Shown: positions 52,921 to 61,218, counted from the first letter of the stretch. The stretch is 64,000 bases of DNA from CCMP332 sp040218795 (GCA_040218795.1 JAVJQT010000005.1:434001-498000); one strand, 5' to 3'. Notes: generated by a model from the letters alone, not told the origin. A program made the numbers and translations.

Positions 52921-54357
52921 TCAGCTAAAAATATCCACCAGAAAATAGGCCATTATCGCTATTACCAGTGATGCTGCTATATTTAGCAACCAGCCTGTTT
53001 TCATCATGTCGCGCATTCGAATATGGCCGCTTGCAAAAACAACTGCATTGGGAGGTGTGCTGATAGGCATCATAAAGGCACAACTCGAGGCCAAAGTTGC
53101 AGGAACTACAAGAAGCAGTGGATCAATGCTTAAACCCCCGGCTATTCCAATGGCCACCGGAATAAAAATGGTGACCAGGGCTACATTGCTCATTATTTCT
53201 GTTAGAAATAATACCAACACCGTAACCAAAAGGACCATGATGAATATATGAAGGCCCTGCATTTCCATGACCAATTGACCCACTTTTTGGATCAGGCCAA
53301 CTTCTTCCAATGAGCGGGCAAGGCACATGCCCCCGCCAAAAAGGAGCAATATTCCCCAAGGCAGCTTTTTCATGTCTTCCCATGAGAGTAAAAAACGGGC
53401 GTGTTTAAAACTCTGTGGGACAATAAACATCAATAATCCACCACTCATGGCTGTTGCAGAATCCGTAAGCAGATCCGCCCCGAAGAGACTATTTATCTGC
53501 ACCTTAAAAATCCAGGCCAAAGCGGTTAGTGAGAAGATAGAAATGACTTTCCATTCAGCATTGCTTATTGGACCCAAATCATCAATTTCTTTTCTTATAA
53601 GCTCCTCTGAATTGGGGATATGTTCCAGTTTATTTGGAAAAAGCACTTTGATGAGTAAAAAATAGGTCAAAATCAAAAGCGTAATGCCCACAGACAAACC
53701 TATACCCAACCATTGCACAAATTGAATTTCATAGTCAAGGATTTCTTTTAAATAACCCGCCATAACAATATTGGGAGGCGTACCGATGAGGGTCATGGTT
53801 CCACCGATATTTGCCGCATAGGCAATACAAAGCATCAAGGCCAGGGCAAATCGTTCACGTTTTTTATCCTTCCCGCTATTTTTATTGTCGCGTAAAAGTT
53901 CTATGACCGATAAAGCCACCGGAAGCATCATCACCGCCGTTGCGGTATTGCTTATCCACATACTTAGAAGCGCTGTAGAGATCATAAATCCCAGGATAAT
54001 TCCATCCCCGGAAGTGCCAGTAAGTTTGAGAATATTTAAAGCAATACGAAGATGAAGTTTGTGTTTTTCCAGCGCCAATGCTATCATAAAGCCACCCATA
54101 AATAGAAAAATGATAGGATTGGCATAGGGTGCGGTAGATTGTGCTATATTAAACACACCCAAATAAGGAAGGAGCACCAGAGGCAATAGTGCCGTAACCG
54201 GTACCGGGACGGCTTCTCCTATCCACCAAATCACCATCCAAAGTGCCATGGTCAAAACCCGGAACATCTGAATTTCCATACCCGGATCTTTTATAAAAAG
54301 AGAAAGGATAAAAACGATTGGCCCCAGAAGAAGTGTAAGTAGTCGTATTGCGTTCAC
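52921..54357 (-). CDS. DASS (SLC13) family sodium:dicarboxylate/sulfate symporter
   Basis: 478-aa inner-membrane transporter with about 11-12 helices. The two Ser-Asn-Thr type motifs are MWISNTATAVMMLPVA and EIMSNVALVTIFIPVA, with TGTSGDGIILGFM and SSCAFMMPISTPPNAVVFASG. It transports di- or tricarboxylates, or sulfate, with sodium. Substrate not determined. It is convergent with and adjacent to the BamA-like gene, and its 5' side faces the cassette array. Confidence 0.92.
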   Translation of the reverse strand: MNAIRLLTLLLGPIVFILSLFIKDPGMEIQMFRVLTMALWMVIWWIGEAVPVPVTALLPLVLLPYLGVFNIAQSTAPYANPIIFLFMGGFMIALALEKHKLHLRIALNILKLTGTSGDGIILGFMISTALLSMWISNTATAVMMLPVALSVIELLRDNKNSGKDKKRERFALALMLCIAYAANIGGTMTLIGTPPNIVMAGYLKEILDYEIQFVQWLGIGLSVGITLLILTYFLLIKVLFPNKLEHIPNSEELIRKEIDDLGPISNAEWKVISIFSLTALAWIFKVQINSLFGADLLTDSATAMSGGLLMFIVPQSFKHARFLLSWEDMKKLPWGILLLFGGGMCLARSLEEVGLIQKVGQLVMEMQGLHIFIMVLLVTVLVLFLTEIMSNVALVTIFIPVAIGIAGGLSIDPLLLVVPATLASSCAFMMPISTPPNAVVFASGHIRMRDMMKTGWLLNIAASLVIAIMAYFLVDIFS

Positions 54358-54576
54358 AATTTTGAAGATATAAAAATGTAATTTATATCAATGAAATTTA
54401 TAAGCAGTTCAGTTTTTAATAGGGCATTAAACGGCTTCAAACCTTTAAATATGCTATAATTAATTATTTTGGAGGTTTTGACATAGTAGATATAAAGTCA
54501 ATAACTTTAGCCAATCGTTAGCTGCTATGCTGATTCAAGAAACTAAAATATTCCTTAACTTGGTAAATAGATTATT
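54358..54576. other. Left flank of the cassette array
   Basis: Gene-free gap between the DASS transporter and the first antitoxin. At 54517-54523 stands GTTAGCT preceded by ATC, the same CGTTAGC seen at the ends of the attC-like sites. No left-hand box (AGCTAAC) accompanies it, so it is a boundary rather than a full site. Confidence 0.5.
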
Positions 54577-54804
54577 ATGGGAAAACAAGAATTAAAATCC
54601 GAATTATTGGAATGGCTTTCAAGCCTTGAAGATATGGACACACTTCAATATTTAAAGATGATTATGGAGTCAGGAGTAGACGATAACGACTGGTGGGATG
54701 ATTTAACTGATGAACAGAAGGAAGGAATAGAAAGAGGTTTGAAAGATATTGAAGAGGGCCGATTAACTTCTCATGAAGAAGTGAAAAAGAAATATGGACT
54801 ATAA
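54577..54804 (+). CDS. Type II antitoxin-like protein, cassette 1
   Basis: 75-aa acidic protein. The N-terminal helix ELKSELLEWLSSLEDMDTL and the C-terminal LTDEQKEGIERGLKDIEEG, then HEEVKKKYGL, are typical of small antitoxins that sit directly upstream of ParE/RelE toxins. The similar antitoxin at 57616 shares the ELKS and LT-EQK features. Its stop overlaps the start of the toxin frame by 11 bases. Since the toxin has an early stop, the antitoxin may now be an orphan. Confidence 0.75.
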   Translation: MGKQELKSELLEWLSSLEDMDTLQYLKMIMESGVDDNDWWDDLTDEQKEGIERGLKDIEEGRLTSHEEVKKKYGL

Positions 54805-55087
54805 AGTTTTCTAGTCTAATGAAGCTCTAAGAAATCTTGATGAAATCTTAAAGTACTTAAAACTAGAGTGGACAGAAAGAGAGATTTTACAGTTTAAAAC
54901 CAAGCTCGCAGATCAATTGGAAATTATAAAAAAGTACCCTTTCATATTTCCAAAGTCAGATCGAAATCCAAGATTGAGAAAAGCCGTACTAAGCAAGCAT
55001 ACTATTATATTCTATGAAGTTCAAGGATATCAACTAAATCTGGTATACTTGTTTCAAACAAGAATGAACCCGAACAAAATTATATAA
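54794..55087 (+). pseudogene. ParE/RelE-type toxin with an in-frame TAG at codon 7
   Basis: From the ATG overlapping the antitoxin end the frame reads MDYKVF, TAG, then 90 further codons without interruption to the TAA at 55085. It continues SNEALRNLDEILKYLKLEW and ends with the ParE-like HTIIFYEVQGYQLNLVYLF plus RMNPNKI. In relatives the position after VF or VI is commonly Trp, so TGG to TAG by one base is the likely lesion. The second ATG is too late to restore the fold. The intact pair at 57846 gives a comparison. Confidence 0.75.
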
Positions 55088-55097
55088 CAGCACCAAC

Positions 55098-55177
55098 AGC
55101 TAACAATGCGTATAGTTCAAAGCCGCACAAAGCCATCGCTTAAACCTAAGCTACGAACCATAGGCCGAACGTTAGCT
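55098..55177 (+). repeat. attC-like recombination site 1
   Basis: 80 bp. Outer boxes AGCTAAC (55098-55104) and GTTAGCT (55171-55177) are perfect inverted repeats. Inside lie TATAGTTC and GAACCATA, which pair except at one position, separated from the outer boxes by six and eight bases. The inner part shares GCACAAAGCC with site 3. The right end CGAAC-GTT fits the integron CG-TT cleavage context. Confidence 0.7.
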
Positions 55178-55224
55178 CCAATTTGAAAGCGATCAATTAT
55201 TAAGCGAAATATAATTAGAACCAA

Positions 55225-56451
55225 ATGCCTATTAATGATAAAATCGAAACTCCAATTTTCCAAAGAATAATTGATATTGGTGCCAATAAGGAGTTTTCTG
55301 TAACTGAGAATAGGTTTCTGCGCGTAACAAATATTGCTACTATCCTTGGTGTCTTGTTCATGCTGGTATGGATGACTATGGCTCTTTATCTCACAAATTC
55401 CCCTATAGTTTATGGCAGCAATGGATTGTTAGCATTGATGTTTTTATGCGTTCTAATTATAAACTACAAAGGTTGGCGGGTATTGGCTTCAACTTGGTTT
55501 ACTGCCACGGCCTATATTGGAGTTACTTTATTTCTTTATTTGTTGGGTTTCTCGTCAGGAGTTTGGGCTATTTATTTTATCATAATAATTACTCCATACA
55601 TGACTTTCCCAAAAAAGGCGAGGAAATTAGCCATTAGTTTCAGTATGCTTGGTGTATTGACTTTAATTATTTCGACAGCTTTTCAATCCAAAATTATTGC
55701 TCATTATGATGTTATAGACCCATATTTCCTACAAATGGTCAACATAAGTACAACCGGACTGATTTGTCTAACGATTGCATGGACTTTATCTGTCCTGCTT
55801 GATAGATCAGAGGAGTCTCTGATGGCTGAGCAAAAAAAATCAGATGACCTTCTGCATAATATTCTCCCAGTTAATGTGGCAAAGGATCTAAAAGAAACTG
55901 GTAAAACAATTCCTAAAAGGCACAAGAATGTAACTATTCTGTTTACTGACTTCAAAGGTTTTACGGAGTTAGTAGCAAGCATTCCGGCAATCGATTTGGT
56001 CAATGAACTCAATGATATTTTTGGAAAATTCGATGAAATCGTAGAGGAGACAGGAGTTCAAAAAATTGAAACAATTGGTGATGCATATGTAGCTGCATGT
56101 GGCCTTGAGGAGGAAATAAATGAACATGCCTTTAATTGCATCAAAGCCGCACAACAAATGTTATCCTACCTTGAGAGTAGAAATAAGCAACATGAAATAA
56201 AATGGAACATGAGAGTTGGGATACACTCCGGGCCAATAGTGGCAGGCGTAGTTGGGAAGAAGAAATTTAACTACGATCTATTTGGAGATACAATTAATAC
56301 AGCAAGTCGAATGGAGTCATCAGGAGAGCCTGGCAAAATAAACATTTCAGAATCCACTTTTCAATTGGTCAAAAATGATTTTGATTTTGATAACAGAGGA
56401 AAAATTCATGTCAAGGGAAAAGGAAAGGTGGAAATGCATTTTGTTAAATAA
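55225..56451 (+). CDS. Membrane-bound class III nucleotidyl cyclase, cassette 2
   Basis: 408 aa: six hydrophobic helices (about 30-200), a linker with the LLHNILP motif found before many class III cyclases, and the catalytic domain (about 225-408). Metal-binding Asp residues are in LFTDFKGFTELV and ETIGDAYVAACG. FNYDLFGDTINTASRMESSG carries the transition-state Asn and Arg. The specificity positions read Glu (in KIETIGDAY, guanylate-like) and Asp (in YDLFGD, adenylate-like), so substrate is unclear. The cargo is unusual for a cassette: large and membrane-bound. Confidence 0.9.
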   Translation: MPINDKIETPIFQRIIDIGANKEFSVTENRFLRVTNIATILGVLFMLVWMTMALYLTNSPIVYGSNGLLALMFLCVLIINYKGWRVLASTWFTATAYIGVTLFLYLLGFSSGVWAIYFIIIITPYMTFPKKARKLAISFSMLGVLTLIISTAFQSKIIAHYDVIDPYFLQMVNISTTGLICLTIAWTLSVLLDRSEESLMAEQKKSDDLLHNILPVNVAKDLKETGKTIPKRHKNVTILFTDFKGFTELVASIPAIDLVNELNDIFGKFDEIVEETGVQKIETIGDAYVAACGLEEEINEHAFNCIKAAQQMLSYLESRNKQHEIKWNMRVGIHSGPIVAGVVGKKKFNYDLFGDTINTASRMESSGEPGKINISESTFQLVKNDFDFDNRGKIHVKGKGKVEMHFVK

Positions 56452-56478
56452 AATGAAGCTGGCAATTAAGTAAACCGC
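56446..56478 (+). repeat. Possible decayed attC right half behind the cyclase gene
   Basis: AAATAAAATGAAG, then CTGG and TTAAG, resemble 57509-57541, the right half of site 2, with one gap and about six differences. No GTT box follows. The cyclase stop codon lies inside this stretch. It may mark an old cassette boundary between cyclase and deacetylase. Confidence 0.35.
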
Positions 56479-56523
56479 ATTAAAAACGACAATCTATTAT
56501 TTACATTAGCTACAATTTCAATA

Positions 56524-57420
56524 ATGAATCGAAACTTAATAATAATTTTCTCATTTATTTCTCTAGTTGTTTCATGCAATCAAAAACCAGGCTTTATTGA
56601 TTTTACTTATCCAAATGGAAAAACAAAGGCTTTGATATTGAGTTATGATGATGGAACTATTCAAGATATAGAACTTGCCGAATTATTCGATAAAAACAAT
56701 CTAATTGGAACCTTCAATTTAAATTCGAAATACTTAGGCGTAACCAGAGGATGGCCACAACAAAATGGCGATACTATTTATCAACGATATATCCCAAAAG
56801 ACTCTCTATTAATTATTTATAAAAACCATGAAATTGCTGCACATGGAGCATTTCATAAAAATTTTACCGGCATTTCAAAAGAAGAAGTTCTTGAAGAAAT
56901 TAATACGGATTTAGAAATTCTAGAAAAACTGACAAATAGGAAAATTATCAGTATGGCCTATCCATTTGGCAGTACAAATGATACTATTGCCAATTTAATA
57001 GCTTCTACCGGAATTAAAAATGGAAGAACTATTGATGATACTCACACTTATGATATTCCAAAAAATTATATGATGTGGCATCCAACTTGTCATGATAGTA
57101 AAGCGCTTGATTACCTGGATTCATATTTGGAATTAAATAGACAGCAATTATCAGTATTTTATGTTTGGGGACACTCATGGGAATTCGGAAATAAGAAAAG
57201 ATGGGAGAATATGCTTGCTTTTTGCGAGAAAATTGGAAAATCTAATGATATATGGTCTGTAGGCCATGGAGAACTTACCAATTATTTACTGGCAATTCAA
57301 AATGTTCAGACAGACAATAATCGGATTGTGAATCCTTTAGATAATCAGCCAGTCTGGATAAAACTTTCGAGCGGTATTGAGAAACTCAATTCTGGGGAAT
57401 CCATTAAATTAAAACAGTAG
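56524..57420 (+). CDS. Polysaccharide deacetylase-family lipoprotein, cassette 2
   Basis: 298 aa. Lipoprotein signal with lipobox LVVSC (Cys18), so probably lipid-anchored. The NodB-type deacetylase core shows LSYDDGT (catalytic Asp and metal Asp) and HEIAAHGAFHKNF (metal His pair), with MAYPFGSTND as a later motif and VWGHSWEF near the end. It would deacetylate a sugar polymer, substrate unknown. Its AT-rich flanks and position inside the array suggest it arrived with the cassette. Confidence 0.85.
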   Translation: MNRNLIIIFSFISLVVSCNQKPGFIDFTYPNGKTKALILSYDDGTIQDIELAELFDKNNLIGTFNLNSKYLGVTRGWPQQNGDTIYQRYIPKDSLLIIYKNHEIAAHGAFHKNFTGISKEEVLEEINTDLEILEKLTNRKIISMAYPFGSTNDTIANLIASTGIKNGRTIDDTHTYDIPKNYMMWHPTCHDSKALDYLDSYLELNRQQLSVFYVWGHSWEFGNKKRWENMLAFCEKIGKSNDIWSVGHGELTNYLLAIQNVQTDNNRIVNPLDNQPVWIKLSSGIEKLNSGESIKLKQ

Positions 57421-57547
57421 CTAACAACCATTTAAAAAATGGCGGTTTACTCATTTACAAAAAAAAACACTGATGCCGACAAACGCTAAATTCCATGCCT
57501 GCTTGCCGAAATAAAATGAAGGCTGGTACTTAAGCTGAACGTTGTGG
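57419..57547 (+). repeat. attC-like recombination site 2
   Basis: About 128 bp between AGCTAAC (57419-57425) and GTTGTGG (57541-57547). The outer boxes pair only at the AAC/GTT core, but AGCTAAC pairs perfectly with GTTAGCT at the start of cassette 2. The right end TGAAC-GTT matches sites 1 and 3. The inner boxes are weak, so this is the least certain site. Confidence 0.5.
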
Positions 57548-57615
57548 TTCATAAATTTCCCAAGACTCAATTAAATTTAGAAATTCATTATTTTTATAAA
57601 GAAATAAAGAGTTTC

Positions 57616-57849
57616 ATGCGAAAGACAGAGTTAAAATCAGTAATTCATCAGATTGTAGATAGAATTCAGAGTGAGCATCTCCTTGAAACCATTTATGATT
57701 TTCTTAAAACTAGAGAAAATTCTAAGCCAGGTGAAATTTGGGAAAGTTTGACTGTTGAACAAAAGAGAGAGGTTTTGATCTCTTTTGAAGAATCAGAAGA
57801 TGAAAAAAACCTTATAGATATTGAAGATGTAATTAAGCGCAAAAAATGA
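57616..57849 (+). CDS. Type II antitoxin-like protein, cassette 3
   Basis: 77 aa from the internal ATG (RKTELKSVIHQIVDRI); an upstream start would add 24 residues reaching into the recombination site, and the shorter form matches the first antitoxin in length. The segment IWESLTVEQKREVLISFEES resembles antitoxins paired with ParE. It overlaps the toxin start by four bases (ATGA). Confidence 0.78.
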   Translation: MRKTELKSVIHQIVDRIQSEHLLETIYDFLKTRENSKPGEIWESLTVEQKREVLISFEESEDEKNLIDIEDVIKRKK

Positions 57850-58136
57850 AAATCTCTTTCACAAAGAGAGCTCAAAAAAATTATAACTCAATCAAAATAT
57901 ACCTTTCAGATGAATGGGGTTTAAAAACAGCTGAAGCTTTTGAAGAAAAGACTGTAGATTTTTTGGATATTTTAAAGGAGTTTCCAGAAATGGGTTCTAT
58001 GGAGTTACCTGAAAAAAATATTCGTGGATTTCAACTAACAAAGCAAACAAGAATTCTTTATCGAATTATAAAAAATAGATTAATAGTACTAGCATTTTTT
58101 GATGTGCGCCAGAACCCAAATAAAAAGTTAAGTTGA
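57846..58136 (+). CDS. ParE/RelE-type toxin, cassette 3 (intact)
   Basis: 96 aa. The ParE-like layout is complete: FTKRAQKNYNSIKIYLSDEWG at the start, a middle helical part with FPEMGS, then TRILYRIIKNRLIVLAFFDVRQNP at the end, with the conserved RxxYR and FDxRQxP motifs. It would inhibit gyrase or cleave mRNA; the subtype is not decided. TA pairs are common stabilising cassettes in chromosomal integrons. Confidence 0.87.
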   Translation: MKISFTKRAQKNYNSIKIYLSDEWGLKTAEAFEEKTVDFLDILKEFPEMGSMELPEKNIRGFQLTKQTRILYRIIKNRLIVLAFFDVRQNPNKKLS

Positions 58137-58144
58137 ATTACTAT

Positions 58145-58224
58145 CCACAACATTGCATATAATTCATAATAGCACAAAGCCAATGCTCGAATCCAATCTA
58201 GGAAACATACACTGACCGTTGGGC
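58145..58224 (+). repeat. attC-like recombination site 3
   Basis: 80 bp, the same length as site 1. Left box CCACAAC, inner TATAATTC and GAAACATA, right box GTTGGGC (fits GTTRRRY). Shared with site 1: AACAWTGCRTATA at the left, GCACAAAGCC in the middle and CGTT at the right. CCACAAC pairs perfectly with GTTGTGG at the start of cassette 3 rather than with its own right box. No GCCCAAC is found to the right, so the array ends here. Confidence 0.7.
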
Positions 58225-58405
58225 AATACTAAAATTGAATAATGAAAAGTCTAGTTTTCTTACCCCCTTATTCCTAATTACAACTTTCAATTTTGTTGCG
58301 CAGGGCTCATGAAAAGAAATAAAAACCTTGCCTGGTAAAGGCCAAAATGCATGCTCAAACAGCCAAAATGTTTACTTATCTTAGCCTAAGCGTAATGTCT
58401 ACTTC

Positions 58406-58987
58406 ATGTCACAATCCGAAACCACCGAATTTTGTCCCAAAAATCCATCCGACTGGCAGAATTGGTTAATCGAAAATCACAAAAATGAAAAAGGTGTTTG
58501 GCTGATCATTTATAAAAAAGGCTCCCCAAAACAAAACATTACATGGTCGGAAGCCGTGGATGAAGCGCTGTGCTTTGGATGGATCGACAGTATCAAAAAA
58601 CCAATAGATGAGGAGAAGTATAAACACTATTACGGCCCCCGCAAAGAAAAAAGCATTTGGTCTAAAGTCAATAAAGATAAAGTTGAAAATTTGATCGCAT
58701 CAAATCGAATTGTTGAAGCCGGATTGAAATCAATCGAAACAGCAAAGAAAAATGGTAGCTGGACTTTTCTTGATTCTGTAGAGGCCCTTGAAGTTCCCAT
58801 CGATTTGGAGAATGAGTTTGCTAAACACAAGGGTTCAAAAGAATATTATAATTCATTGAGTAAATCAATACAAAAAGGAATGCTGGCCTGGGTTAAAATG
58901 GCAAAAAGAACAGAAACAAGGGAAAAACGAATTCTGGAAATCGCAGAGAATGCGGCCAAACATAAAAAACCAAAACACTTTGTCTAA
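58406..58987 (+). CDS. YdeI/OmpD-associated family protein
   Basis: 193 aa. Family signatures are the N-terminal PSDWQNWLIENHKNEKGVWL, VDEALCFGWIDSIKKP, FGPRK-type YGPRKEKSIWSKVNK, and the C-terminal MLAWVKMAKRTETREKRI. Relatives are annotated as bacteriocin-protection proteins, without established function. It lies to the right of the last attC-like site on the same strand, so it may be chromosomal or a further cassette whose right site is lost. Confidence 0.85.
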   Translation: MSQSETTEFCPKNPSDWQNWLIENHKNEKGVWLIIYKKGSPKQNITWSEAVDEALCFGWIDSIKKPIDEEKYKHYYGPRKEKSIWSKVNKDKVENLIASNRIVEAGLKSIETAKKNGSWTFLDSVEALEVPIDLENEFAKHKGSKEYYNSLSKSIQKGMLAWVKMAKRTETREKRILEIAENAAKHKKPKHFV

Positions 58988-59084
58988 ATTAGCCAAAGCT
59001 CAAATTTCCTGTAAAATCACTAAGGAAATACAGACTTTGAGGAAAATTGAATACATTGAAAATTGGTTTCAAAATTTAAAAACC

Positions 59085-61208
59085 ATGAATAATACGCTAT
59101 TCCTGCTTTCTTTCTCCCTGCTGGTAATGCTGAGTTGTCAAAAAAAGACAAGTCAGCAATTACTTGAATCGCCGACTAAGATCAATCGAATTGAATTCAA
59201 TCTCACAGAAAAAGGTGAGCCCTATTATATCGTATCACATAACGGGCAAATGATTATCGACAGCTCATTTATGAGTTTTGATTTCAAAGATCAGGCATCA
59301 CTTAAAGGCGGTTTTGAAATCTTGAATACAAGTTTTTCTAGCTTAAACGAAACCTGGAAAATGCCTTGGGGTGAACAAAGTATGGTTACCAATCATTACA
59401 ATGAAATAGTGATTGAATTGCAGGAAAGCCAAAGTCCCGGGCGAAAACTAAATCTTTTTTTCCGCGCCTATGATGATGGGATTGCACTGCGTTATGAATT
59501 TCCAATGCAAAATGACGCAGATTCATTATTCATCATGGAAGAACATACAGAATTCAATTTTACAGAAGATCTCATCGCCTGGTGGATCCCCGCAGATTGG
59601 GACAGCTATGAGCATCTCTATTCCATAACCAAAATCTCGAAAATCAATGCTTTTAAGTACAGGGATGCTGCCGGACTGGGATTTACCTCAATCAAGGACA
59701 ATGCAGTCAACACACCTGTTACATTCAGAGCAGAAAATGGCTTGCACCTAAGCATTCACGAAGCCGCTTTACTCGATTATGCCGGCATGACGCTGAAGGT
59801 AGATACGGTCAATTTAAAAATGACAAGTCAATTGGTGGGTTCTGATCGAATGGCATATAAAGTCAAAAGAGCCTTGCCCTTTAAAACGCCCTGGCGTAGC
59901 CTACAGATCTCTGACGAAGCTAAAGATTTGATTGAATCAAAACTCATTGTCAATTTAAATGATGCAAATAAATTAGGTGATATAAGCTGGTTTAAACCAA
60001 AAAAATACATGGGCATTTGGTGGGAAATGCACATTGCTGTTGGTTCCTTTGATTATGGCATGAGCATCGATGAAAACACCGGCAAATGGGTGGATTCGGG
60101 CAATGCGCATGGCAGGCATTCAGCTACCACGGAAAACGCCAAACGTTATATCGATTTTGCCTCGGAAAACAATATTACTGGCCTTTTAATTGAAGGCTGG
60201 AATACCGGATGGGAAAGATGGATCGGATTTGAAGATCGCGAAGGGGTATTTGATTTTGTGACTCCTTATCCCGATTACGACATCAATGAAGTTGTACGCT
60301 ACGGCAAGGAAAAAGGGGTAGAAATTATCATGCATCACGAAACATCAGCGGCAATCAAAACCTACGAACAGCAAATGGACACAGCCTATAATCTAATGCA
60401 GTCGCTTGGAATGCATGTAGTAAAATCAGGTTATGTCGGAAAAATTATACCCAAAGGCGAATACCATCACGGACAGTGGATGGTTAATCATTACCAAAAA
60501 GCAATAGAGAAAGCCGCCAAATACCAGGTGGCAGTAAACCCTCATGAACCCATCAAAGCAACAGGTTTGAGAAGAACTTATCCCAATGCCATTTCACGTG
60601 AGGGTTTAAGAGGACAGGAATTCAATGCATGGTCGGGTGATGGCGGAAATCCACCTGAGCATTTGCCAATAGTGGCTTTTACAAGAATGCTTTCGGGCCC
60701 TATCGATTTTACACCCGGGGTTTTTGATATGTCTTTGCCAACTAAGGAAAATAATCAGATCAATACCACTCTGGCACATCAATTGGCCATTTATGTGGTG
60801 ATATACAGTCCCATTCAAATGGCTTGCGATCTGCCCGAAAATTATTCCAAAAAACCTGCATTTCAATTTATTAGAGATGTGGGTGTCGATTGGGAACAAA
60901 CAAAGGTATTGGACGGTGGAGTTGGTGAATTTGTGGTTATTGCAAGAGAAGAAAAAGAAACAGGTAATTGGTTTGTGGGTGGAATTACCAACGAAAATGA
61001 AAGAACATATCGTTTGGATTTTAGCTTTTTGGAAAATGGTAAAAATTATAAGGGTATCATTTATCGTGATTCAGAGCAAAGTCATTATAGAAACAAACCC
61101 GAGGATATAGCAATTGATTCTTTTGATATAAATAATCAAGACACAAAAGAAATAATCATGAAAGAAGGGGGCGGATTTGCCATAAGTCTTATAATGGAAA
61201 AATTATAA
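59085..61208 (+). CDS. Glycoside hydrolase family 97 lipoprotein
   Basis: 707 aa, SusB-like. The lipobox VMLSC fixes the start: the ATG at 59085 gives a signal peptide directly, whereas a longer frame overlaps the YdeI gene. Features are the beta-sandwich N-terminus, KYMGIWWEMHIAVGSFDYG, LIEGWNTGWERW, HHETSAAIKTYEQQM, VNPHEPIKATGLRRTYPNA and REGLRGQEFNAW, with Glu residues at the expected catalytic positions. The VVKSGYVG segment resembles the inverting alpha-glucosidase subgroup rather than the retaining one with an Asp nucleophile. It probably acts on alpha-glucans at the outer membrane or in the periplasm. Confidence 0.9.
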   Translation: MNNTLFLLSFSLLVMLSCQKKTSQQLLESPTKINRIEFNLTEKGEPYYIVSHNGQMIIDSSFMSFDFKDQASLKGGFEILNTSFSSLNETWKMPWGEQSMVTNHYNEIVIELQESQSPGRKLNLFFRAYDDGIALRYEFPMQNDADSLFIMEEHTEFNFTEDLIAWWIPADWDSYEHLYSITKISKINAFKYRDAAGLGFTSIKDNAVNTPVTFRAENGLHLSIHEAALLDYAGMTLKVDTVNLKMTSQLVGSDRMAYKVKRALPFKTPWRSLQISDEAKDLIESKLIVNLNDANKLGDISWFKPKKYMGIWWEMHIAVGSFDYGMSIDENTGKWVDSGNAHGRHSATTENAKRYIDFASENNITGLLIEGWNTGWERWIGFEDREGVFDFVTPYPDYDINEVVRYGKEKGVEIIMHHETSAAIKTYEQQMDTAYNLMQSLGMHVVKSGYVGKIIPKGEYHHGQWMVNHYQKAIEKAAKYQVAVNPHEPIKATGLRRTYPNAISREGLRGQEFNAWSGDGGNPPEHLPIVAFTRMLSGPIDFTPGVFDMSLPTKENNQINTTLAHQLAIYVVIYSPIQMACDLPENYSKKPAFQFIRDVGVDWEQTKVLDGGVGEFVVIAREEKETGNWFVGGITNENERTYRLDFSFLENGKNYKGIIYRDSEQSHYRNKPEDIAIDSFDINNQDTKEIIMKEGGGFAISLIMEKL

Positions 61209-61218
61209 AGCTGTTTAC

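Larger units (their letters stand above)
54517..58224 (+). mobile_element. Integron-like gene-cassette array without integrase (CALIN candidate)
   Basis: Three proposed cassettes: 54518-55171 (antitoxin and broken toxin), 55172-57541 (cyclase and deacetylase), 57542-58218 (antitoxin and toxin). Each ends in an attC-like site and has GTT at its left boundary. All cargo is on the plus strand. The first seven bases of each cassette complement the first box of its own terminal site, as expected when the cassette closes into a circle: GTTAGCT with AGCTAAC for the first two, GTTGTGG with CCACAAC for the third. No integron integrase is encoded in the window. Confidence 0.65.

Noticed and set aside
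54358..54516. attI site or integrase gene to the left of the array
   Set aside because: Only a GTT boundary is visible; no integrase frame on either strand and no recognisable attI features.
56452..56523. Full attC site between cyclase and deacetylase
   Set aside because: Only a fragment resembling a right half is seen; no complementary boxes and no GTT core.
58950..59084. Longer N-terminus for GH97
   Set aside because: It overlaps the YdeI gene and pushes the lipoprotein signal away from the N-terminus.
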